From the NCBI RefSeq assembly GCF_000875755.1, contig NZ_CP007520.1, positions 620,001 to 684,000 of the forward strand: a DNA stretch of 64,000 nt. The letters run 5' to 3'. Below are positions 56,599 to 64,000 of this stretch, piece after piece. Source of the DNA: Mycoplasma yeatsii GM274B (GTDB lineage: Bacteria > Bacillota_I > Bacilli_A > Mycoplasmatales > Mycoplasmataceae). Under the pieces are notes generated by a model that saw only the letters and a program-made list of their open reading frames with translations, was not told where the DNA came from and searched no databases. The position numbers were made by a program, and so were the translations under genes. Each line of letters begins with the position of its first letter. The first letter of the stretch is position 1.

Positions 56599-59427
56599 TT
56601 ATAATCATTTATTAAATACTTTTTTATATCCCATCTTAGTTAATTCAGCTACTATGAAATATCCACTAAGTATTGCTACTGCAATTGGCAAGAATACTCA
56701 ACCTGGTGTTTTTAATTGAATTAAGCTTCCTAAATTTGATTGTTCAACAAATGTAATAAATATTGCTATAGCAGTTACTAGTCCAGCAATAGTGTAAATT
56801 GGTCATGATGAACGACTTTTTACTATTGTTAAGTGTTCTGTACGTAAAACTTGGAATACTAAAGTTTGAGATAATAATCCAATTAAGAATCAACAAGCTT
56901 GGAATTGAGCCATATACATATTAGCATCACCAGTATTATTAGCAACTGCATTGTTATAACCAGTTACAAATCCTAGAGCGTATCCAGCTATTGCAAATGT
57001 AATAAGGTCAAATATTGAACTGACTGACCCATTTATGATCGTAAATGGTAAGAGATCTTTTGAATTCCAACGCTGCGGCGTTTTTAAGAATGATGCATCA
57101 ACATTATCCATAGATACTCCAAATTGAGAAAAGTCATAAATTAAGTTTTGTAATAAAATTTGAGCCGGAGCCATTGGAGCAAATGGTAGTCAAACTGTAC
57201 CAATTAAAACTGATAAAGAGTTACCAAAGTTTGAAGCGGTTGTAATTTTAATATATTTTAAAATATTAGAAAAAACTGTTCTTCCTTGGATAATTCCTTT
57301 TTCTAATACTAGAAGTGATTTTTCTAAAAGAATAATATCACTTGCATCTTTTGCAATATCAGTTGCATTGTTAACTGAAATTGCAACATCACTTTGTCTT
57401 AAAACAGGTGCATCATTAATTCCATCACCCATATATCCAACAACATGATCATTTTGTTTTAAAATTTGAATAATTTTAACTTTTTGTAATGGATTTAATT
57501 TTACAAAAATATTATTATTTTCTACGATTTTTTTTAACTCATAATCAGTTGCTGCATCAATTTCTTCACCAGTTACTAAACCTTTAATTTGTAGATCTAC
57601 CATTTTACAAATAGCTCTAGTAATAGGTTCGTTATCTCCTGTTAAAATTTTTAATTCAACACCGTATTTATTTAATAATTTAATAGTTTGTTTTGTTGAA
57701 GGTTTTGGTGTATCTAAAAATGATGCAAATCCCATGAATGTTAAATTTGTTTCATCATCAGCAGAAAATCTATTTTGATTTTTTCTGATAACTTTATAAG
57801 CAACACCTAATAAGCGTTTTCCTTGTTTATTAATTTTTTGATAATATGTTTGAATTTGTCTTTTAATAGCTTCTGTTAAATTAACAACTTTTCCGTCTTG
57901 TAACACTTTAGAACATGAGTTTAAGATTTCTTCAACACTACCTTTAGTAACCATTGTTCTTTTATCTTTGTCATCATCAAAAATAATTGTTAATTTTCTT
58001 CTATTAAAATCAAATGGTATTTCATCTATTTTAGTTATATCTTCAATAGAAAAATCGTGAATATGTTTTTTAACATAATCAACAATAGCTTTATCCATAG
58101 GATTTTTTAATCCTGTTTGATAATAACTATTAATATATAAATATTTTAATAATAATGGGTCAGCTTTTTTATCAACTGTTAAATAATCAATAAGTTCAAT
58201 TTTATCATTTGTAAGTGTTCCTGTTTTATCAGTACATAATACATCAATTGCTCCTAAAGATTGAATAGCTTCTAATCTTTTAACAACAACTTTTTGTTTA
58301 GTCATTCTAGAAGCTCCATTTGCTAAATTAGTAGTAACTATCATTGGCAGCATCTCAGGAGTTAATCCAACTGCAACAGCAACTGCAAAAAAGATTGCTT
58401 CAAATCATGGATTATCTTTTATAGTATCAAAAGTACCTTTTGCAGCAACTATTCCAATTATTGATTTTGTTAAATATACTGTTGGAACCATTACTAACAT
58501 AAAAATTAATAATAGTCTTGTTACTCTTTTAATACCTTTTGTAAAACTTGAATCCGGACGTTTTTCCATAATAGTTTTACTAATTGTTGAAAAGTATGTG
58601 TCATTTCCTGTTGCTAAAACAATAGCAATAGCACTACCAGAAACAACACTAGTTCCTGTATAACAAATATTTTCTAAATCTAAAATATTATTTGTTGAAT
58701 ATCTATTTATTGCATGTTTTTCAACAGGCATAGATTCACCTGTTAATGAAGATTGATTAATAAATAAGTCGTTTGATTGAATAATTCTCACATCAGCTGG
58801 TAACATATCTCCACTTGAAAGATAAATTAAATCACCAGGTACAACTTGTCTTACATCGATTTCTTCACCTAGTTTAATTAAATCTAATTGATTTCTTTTT
58901 GTAATTTTTAAATATTCATCTAACTCATCGTCATATTTATGTCTAATAATGTTAGTAGTACTTCTAACGATAGTAGCAATTCTTTTAGTTACAAAATGAC
59001 TTCTCAATGATTGAATAAATGAAGCAATACCACTTGCTACAACCATTGAAATTATTATGATTCCTCCTACTAGATCAAAGCTTGAACTATTATCTGTATC
59101 TTGTCCAAAACCATTTGTTCCATATGAAATAAAGTTATATAATGCAATTAAAATTAAAACAATATTAAATGGACCAAAAAACGCACTCATAAATTCTCTA
59201 AAAATACTGTAATCTTTTCTTTTTAATTCATTAGTTCCGTATTTTTTTAATCTTGCTTCATATTCATCATTAGTTAATCCAAAGTGTGTTAAATTCATCA
59301 CTTGTAAAATTTCAGATTGATCTAATGATGAAACGTTTTTTATAAATCTTTCATTTCTAAATTGAGCAGGTTTTTTTTGATTTTTTAGCTTTCTAGGAGA
59401 GTATTTTTTTGTTGTAAATTTAAACAT
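56599..59427 (-). CDS. mgtA: Magnesium-translocating P-type ATPase (MgtA type)
   Basis: Membrane pump of 942 residues, type IIIB P-ATPase. Actuator motif LTGESMPVEK, phosphorylation site CTDKTGTLT, nucleotide domain FDFNRRKLTII and MVTKGSVEEIL, and hinge MGDGINDAPVLRQSDVAI. Ten membrane segments are placeable. The N-terminus is basic (TTKKYSPRKLKNQKKPA). The ATG at 59427 follows AAGGAG at 7 bases; a TTG six codons earlier lacks support. It is preceded by an unusual leader of about 178 bases with a small ORF and an 18-bp hairpin (see separate entries). Confidence 0.95.
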
Positions 59428-59449
59428 GTTTCTACTCCTTTTCAAAGTT

Positions 59450-59516
59450 AGCTAAACTATGTTATAAATCAGTTACTGTACATTAAAAGTGGCATAACTT
59501 ATAACATAACTTAGCT
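59450..59516 (-). promoter_or_regulatory. Long hairpin in the mgtA leader
   Basis: Two 18-base arms pair fully on the minus strand: 59499-59516 with 59450-59467, two of the pairs being G-U, around a 31-base loop. It has no T-run, so it is not a plain terminator, and it ends 10 bases before the mgtA ribosome site. The 5' arm and part of the loop are the last codons of the leader ORF, so a translating ribosome would keep the hairpin open. Confidence 0.75.
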
Positions 59517-59583
59517 TTATATTTTTTAGTTTGTTGATACTATGGGACTCGGGATTTTCATCTAATTTAATACAAATAGTCAT
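59473..59583 (-). CDS. Leader ORF of mgtA (36 codons)
   Basis: ATG at 59583 behind an AAGGTGG site opens a 36-codon ORF beginning MTICIKLDENPESHSI and ending in VISYATFNVQ, stopping within the loop of the downstream hairpin. It holds an acidic/proline cluster (DENPE) with CCC, GAG and TCC, codons rarely used in this AT-rich genome. The layout (short ORF with Asp/Glu/Pro, then structure, then Mg2+ pump) recalls MgtL upstream of enterobacterial mgtA. Translation is inferred, not shown; the GC-rich patch could instead belong to an RNA structure. Confidence 0.5.
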   Translation of the reverse strand: MTICIKLDENPESHSINKLKNIKLSYVISYATFNVQ

Positions 59584-59611
59584 AATAAAGTCCACCACCT
59601 TTGCTTCTTAA

Positions 59612-59617
59612 ATTATA
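59612..59617 (-). promoter_or_regulatory. -10 element of mgtA leader
   Basis: TATAAT on the minus strand about 30 bases before the leader ORF start, giving a leader of about 178 bases before mgtA. The -35 (TTAATT at 17 bp) is weak. Confidence 0.55.
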
Positions 59618-59682
59618 CTTTAAAAATTTCTAAAAATTAAGTTATAGTTTCTTATAGATTTAAAAAAGTGCAACTATATAAA

Positions 59683-59708
59683 AAAACCTAAATAGAATTT
59701 AGGTTTTA
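59683..59708 (-). terminator. Terminator after the 59716 surface gene
   Basis: AAAACCTAAAT/ATTTAGGTTTT stem followed by T-run on the minus strand. Confidence 0.85.
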
Positions 59709-59715
59709 ATTAAGA

Positions 59716-62634
59716 TTATTGAAATTTAAATGTAATAGTTACAGGTTTAGAAATATAATCGTATTTTATTTCGATTGTGTATTTTTTATTTGTTTTGAAT
59801 TCAAAGTTTAATTTGTTAATTTCAACTTGATCAATAATTTCATTTGTTAATTGTTGTTCTACACCATCAATTTTAATTGATTTTAATTCTTTATGAGCAA
59901 TTGTTCAGTTGAATAATTTATCAAAAACAAATACTGAGTTTGAATCTTTATTAATAGTGCTTTCAACTAATTTTGCTTCACCAAAGTTTGATATTTTAGC
60001 AGTTAAGTAATCTGCTCTTTTATCTCAAAGTGGTTGAATAATATGTGGGTTATCTTTTTTAGTTGTTGTTAATCTTGCAAAGTTGATATTTCTCATAACA
60101 ACTTTTTTGTCTCTACCAACATTAACAACCTTGTTTTCGATGCTTGCTGTATTTCATTTACTTAAATCAGCTCTAAAGCTTAAAGCGTTTCTAAACATTG
60201 AATCCATGTCTTTTACATTCGAAGTATTTCAACTAGAAATGTTACTATCAGTAAAACTGTGAGCACCATCAAACATTTGTAACATATTAGTTACTTTAGA
60301 AGTATTGAAGTGAGAAACTTGTTGATTGAAATTTGAAGCAAGTCTGAACACATGATTCATTCTAGTTACATTTTCAGTATTTCAATTTGAAATTGAAGTA
60401 TTAAATACTTTTGCTTCTTCAAACATATTACCCATATTTTTTATATTAGAAGTATCTCAAGCAGTATATTCTTCTTCTCCTTCTTTTCGAACTTTTTTAG
60501 TATTTATATCTTGATTAAATGCTTCAGTTTTTTTGAACATACTTTGAGCGTTTTCTAAACTTTTTGTATTTCAATTAGAAATATCACCATTAAATATTTT
60601 TGCTTCATGGAACATATCTTGCATATTTTTAACATTAGATACATCTCAAGTATTTAAATCTTGATTGAATTTTTCAGTATGAGCAAATAATAATTCCATG
60701 TTTACAATATTTGAAGTTGATCAATGTTGAATTCCTTCGATTTTTTCATTTTCATTAAATTGGAAAGCAGCTTTTAAACTAGTTATTCTTCTTGGTAAGC
60801 TAATAGGAACTTTTTTAATAGTATTGGCAAAGTTTTTAACTCTTCATGTGTGGGTTGCCTCTTCATAGAAATAACCTATTTGAGTACATTCTACAGGGAC
60901 ATCTACATTACCAATCTTTTCATATCTATATTTATGTTCACCTTCACTTCTTTGTCCAAAATCGTGAACAATTCCATAGTCAAGCTTAATTTCTTGATCT
61001 TTATAAGTAACTATAAATTCTCCATTAATTTTTTGTGATTCTAAATCTTGTTTTAGCTTTTCGCTAGATTGGTTTGCTTTATCAAAATGAATTTGTCCGA
61101 AAATTCTATCAATTAATACTTTTTTCAACTCTTCTTCATATGCTTTTTTTACATCTGCAAAAGTATGTATAGCATCAAAAGTATTTTTGATTTTTTCATC
61201 TCAAATATGATTTATTTTAAGAATTGCATACTTTGTAAGTGAAATTTCAACTGTTCCTTCGTATTTAGAGTCTTCATTGGCTATTAAAGTTACTATTCCA
61301 CTTTCTTCATCAATAGATACAGCAATTTTATTAGAATCTAAATTAGAGTTTTGGCTTGATAATTCATTTAAGAATTTTGAAATTGATTGGTCAAAATTAT
61401 TTGTAATATTCATTTTAGAAATAGTTTCATCAGTTATTAAATCTTGTAATCTACCGATTTTTTTAATTTTAATTTTAAAGCTAGCTGTTCCTGTATATTT
61501 AGAATTATCTTTTGCTTTAATATCAACTTCTTTATTTTCAAATCTAGTTATTTCAATTTGTTGTTTATCAAATTCACTATCTTTAGTTTTTATTAAAGTT
61601 TCAATTGCAGATAATGTATGAGTTTGATCTAATTCATCAACTTCTAAAACTTTTTCTACGCTATTAAAAGCTTGGTCAATAATTGAACTTAATTCTGGTT
61701 TAACAACTGGAAGAACATTGATTCGAATAGAAGCTTCACCTTGATAATCAGGATTTTCATCACTGATTTTTATTTTAGCAATATTGTTTTCGATGCTTAT
61801 TTCATCCGGATTAAGTTGTAGATCTGATGCTATTTTATTTAATTCTTCATTTATTTTCCTAACAAATTCATCTTTGGTATCATTTGAAATATTTACAGGT
61901 TGATTTATTTGACTAAATATTTCACTAACATCTTGTTTTGAGTGAGTAGTACTATCATCAATTCTAGTTTCACTTTCTGAATTAGCGTTTGATTCAGTAA
62001 TTTCTTTAGAACCAGAAAATAGTGGGTGATTATCTGGTACAGTTACTGTCACTTTATTGTTTTCTTTTTTAATGTTATTTGTAGTAATTTTTTCAGATTG
62101 TGAAGTAAGTTCTAATCTGTTGTTAATTATATTTGCAAGCTCTTCTTCTCGTTTTTCACCAATTTTATCAATAGTAAAGTTTCTTAATTCTAAAACATCT
62201 TTTAGATCTATTTTTGCAGCTGATACATCAAGATCAATAATTTTAAAGTTTCTGTAATGCGGAATACCTAATTTCTTTGTAAATGAAGTTATTTTTTTGA
62301 TTTTATTCATAACTTCATTATTCACTAAAGTAGATAAATTATCTATAACATCTTTAGTTGTTTCTGAAGGTATAATAATAGCTCTATGATTGTTTGTAAC
62401 TACAACTCTAACGTTTGATAATACAGTTTGATACATTTCTTTATCAAGATCTAATAATGCTTGTTTAACATATAATGTACTAGCTCTTTTAACTTTTAAA
62501 GTATTATCTTTAATTTTAATTACACTATTTAAGTCTTTTGAAAAAACATATTTTCTAGTAAAAAATACAGTTGTGGCTGTTGCAACACTCGCTCCAAGTA
62601 AAAAACTAGATAAAATAGTTAATAATTTTTTCAT
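59716..62634 (-). CDS. Giant surface protein: lipoprotein-type repeats then DUF285
   Basis: A 972-residue protein read through UGA at 61201 and others. The N-terminal anchor is MKKLLTILSSFLLGASVATA with no lipobox Cys. Residues 200-475 carry about three repeats of the mycoplasma lipoprotein-associated type (KIKISDENPDYQGEASIRI, DIKAKDNSKYTGTASFKI, TLIANEDSKYEGTVEISL). Residues 590-850 hold DUF285 repeats such as WDVSNVKNMQDMFHEAKIFN and WNTENVTRMNHVFRLASNFN. The C-terminus is a beta-rich tail. The same two module types occur in the 30232 protein in the opposite order. GAGG ribosome site. Confidence 0.86.
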
Positions 62635-62765
62635 TTAATACGCCTCACTTTATTGTCTATAATTTAAGTTATTTTATATATATTTTTCAGATAAGTTTTT
62701 ATATCCTAATTAAGTTTATTTTAAAAACTAATAAAAAACAAGACTTGACAAAATGACTAGATAAA

Positions 62766-62793
62766 CAAAAAGAAGTGTTAAGACACTTCTTTT
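62766..62793 (-). terminator. Terminator after the gpmI remnant
   Basis: AAAGAAGTGT/ACACTTCTTT stem with T-run on the minus strand, 9 bases past the remnant's stop. It was probably the original gpmI terminator. Confidence 0.82.
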
Positions 62794-62801
62794 AAATACT
62801 A

Positions 62802-62889
62802 TTATTTTTCGATCATTGATTATAAAGTCATTTCACTTGGCAATTCTAAATTCATAATATCTAAAATTGTTGGAGCAACTTTAGAGTTA
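62802..62889 (-). pseudogene. gpmI: 3' fragment of gpmI (phosphoglycerate mutase), with a nonsense codon
   Basis: Right after the DUF2326 stop, one frame reads KVAPTILDIMNLELPSEMTL, stop, SMIEK, stop. This matches the C-terminal tail of cofactor-independent phosphoglycerate mutase (family pattern VAPT-LD-M-LE-P-EMTG-S-IEK). It has no start codon or upstream part and a TAA where the family has Gly-Gln/Lys. The cell needs this glycolytic enzyme, so a complete copy must exist elsewhere. About 25 codons only, so identification rests on this short but specific motif. Confidence 0.72.
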
Positions 62890-64000
62890 AATTTTAAATA
62901 ATTTTTCTTCTTGTGATAATTCAACAACTATATTTGCATTTCTTAACGCTTCATTTGGCATTTTATCTTTTAAAACAGATAATATTAGTTGAGCATTTTT
63001 GTCCAATAAATATTCAGAAACTACTGTTAATTGATTATCTGCCATTAATTCTTTTTTATCGTTTAATAAAAAATGTAAACATTTCATATTTTCTGAATCC
63101 GCAAATTCTATATAGGCTAAATCGTAGCATACTATTTCTCCTTGTTTTTTACCTGAACTATGATTTACAGCATGAATGTAAAACTTGTAAATTGGGAGAT
63201 TATTTTTTGTCATCTCATTATTAGAAGTTAGAATATAGGCTTCATTGTACAGTTTTTTTGAAATATCACTAAAAAAGGTGTTGAATTTTTTAATTCTCTT
63301 ATCTAGTTCTGTTGCAAATTCTTCAGAATAAATTGATTTACCGATGTTTTTAATTCTATTTTCTAGTGAATTTATTTTTTCTTCTGTGTCTTTTATTTCC
63401 TTAATTTTAGTTTCATATTCTCCTTTTTGGGTGTGCATGTCATTCAATTGAGAAATTATATCATCAAGTTCTTCAAAAGTATCATATTTCGATATCTTAA
63501 TTGACAGTTCCTTTTCTTCTTTTAAATATTGATTTAGTTTAGTTTCATATTTGATAATTTCTAACTCTATTTTAGATAATTCGTTATAAATAAACTTAAC
63601 TTTTTCATCTATCATACTGTTATGAAATTTGACTAAAGCATCGAAACTTTTGTGTAAATTAGGGATAAATTTTTTTGTTTGATGATAGATATCAGATAAT
63701 TGTTTACTATCTATAGAAAACTTATCTTTTTTCATTTTGTCTATAAAATCATCAATACTTCTCTTTCTTAATTTAACTCTAGTTATATAGCTAGTATACT
63801 TAGATATTTCATATTTTATATTATTTAAATTAGATAAGTCATTTTCAAAATTTTCATTTATGTTTAAATTATCTTTTTTATATTTAAGATCTTTAATTCT
63901 AGCATTTATATAATCTAAACTTGATTGATATGCTTTTTCTGCATTTTTTTCTTTTTGATTAAGTTTAGCTTTATATTTCTTTTCAATTTCTATTTCTTTT
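62887..64000 (-). CDS. DUF2326-type coiled-coil protein, ABC-3C-like (5' part outside window)
   Basis: The last 371 codons of a gene whose start lies beyond 64000. Two-thirds is coiled coil (e.g. EEKINSLENRIKNIGKSIYS), preceded by KKFIPNLHKSFDALVKFHNS, a segment I associate with YydD/DUF2326 proteins. The C-terminal domain KKQGEIVCYDLAYIEFADS, LHFLLNDKKELMADNQLTV and AQLILSVLKDK fits DUF2326, the C-terminal part of SMC-like ATPases in ABC three-component conflict systems. The ATPase head would be off the right edge. No UGA Trp appears in this part. It abuts the gpmI fragment. Confidence 0.68.
   Translation of the reverse strand, partial: KEIEIEKKYKAKLNQKEKNAEKAYQSSLDYINARIKDLKYKKDNLNINENFENDLSNLNNIKYEISKYTSYITRVKLRKRSIDDFIDKMKKDKFSIDSKQLSDIYHQTKKFIPNLHKSFDALVKFHNSMIDEKVKFIYNELSKIELEIIKYETKLNQYLKEEKELSIKISKYDTFEELDDIISQLNDMHTQKGEYETKIKEIKDTEEKINSLENRIKNIGKSIYSEEFATELDKRIKKFNTFFSDISKKLYNEAYILTSNNEMTKNNLPIYKFYIHAVNHSSGKKQGEIVCYDLAYIEFADSENMKCLHFLLNDKKELMADNQLTVVSEYLLDKNAQLILSVLKDKMPNEALRNANIVVELSQEEKLFKI

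Noticed and set aside
59428..59617. M-box (ykoK) Mg2+ riboswitch before mgtA
   Set aside because: None of the conserved M-box core strings could be found in this leader; the ORF-plus-hairpin layout explains it better.
62802..62889. Reading the KVAPTILDIM segment as a frameshifted end of the DUF2326 gene
   Set aside because: The DUF2326 C-terminus is complete in its own frame; the other frame carries a separate, specific phosphoglycerate mutase tail.

Overview
The window looks like chromosome from a mollicute of the Mycoplasma mycoides/capricolum group (Spiroplasma-clade Mycoplasma). Base composition is very AT-rich. UGA reads as tryptophan throughout: conserved enzymes such as GAPDH, Pgk, ArcA, LepA and ProRS are interrupted only by in-frame UGA at expected Trp sites. 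All coding coordinates here are joined through those UGA codons. Genes are tightly packed, with many TAATG stop/start overlaps. I cannot fix the species from sequence alone.

Layout: (1) 1-7024, minus strand: ung (partial), manA, trmFO, cutC, metK behind a SAM-I (S-box) type riboswitch with terminator, then ymdB, ylxM and ftsY. (2) 7128-12547, minus: phosphate uptake (phoU, pstB, a single fused PstC-PstA permease, pstS) and an unknown small protein; then tRNA-Leu(CAA) and rpmB. (3) 13162-18979, minus: an accessory surface block with two paralogous membrane-anchored coiled-coil proteins, two paralogous coiled-coil/DUF285 proteins and an unknown membrane protein. Two tandem promoters here have poly(A) spacers. 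(4) 19156-25993, plus: yloU-like gene, fakA, plsX, rnc, smc. (5) 26002-30117, minus: the pptase/kinase/rsgA/rpe/thiN cluster. (6) 30232-35747, minus: a 1200-residue DUF285 surface protein and two unknown membrane proteins. (7) 36045-38994, plus: rnjA and an unknown membrane protein. (8) 39020-48753, minus: an unknown protein, pgk, gap, an unknown protein, lepA, an alpha/beta hydrolase, rnhA, proS and an unknown protein faintly like DarT toxins; then tRNA-Ser(GCU). (9) 49100-53787, minus: arginine deiminase operon arcA-arcB-antiporter-arcC. (10) 53988-55471: a type II restriction-modification pair of Bsp6I type, convergent. (11) 55490-59427, minus: tsaB, tsaE and a Mg2+ P-type ATPase with a long structured leader carrying a small ORF. 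(12) 59716-64000, minus: a second giant DUF285 surface protein, a 3' fragment of gpmI, and a partial DUF2326 (ABC-3C-like) coiled-coil protein running off the right edge.

The metabolism visible fits a fermenting parasite. Glycolysis (gap, pgk) and the arginine deiminase pathway yield ATP. Phosphate and Mg2+ are imported by dedicated transporters. FakA/PlsX activate exogenous fatty acids. Surface variation rests on DUF285 and coiled-coil proteins, some under promoters whose spacer is a homopolymer. The most unusual items are the mgtA-type leader (possible leader-peptide Mg2+ sensor), the gpmI 3' remnant abutting the DUF2326 gene (signature of an inserted defence-like island), the poly(A)-spacer promoters and the riboswitch-controlled metK.
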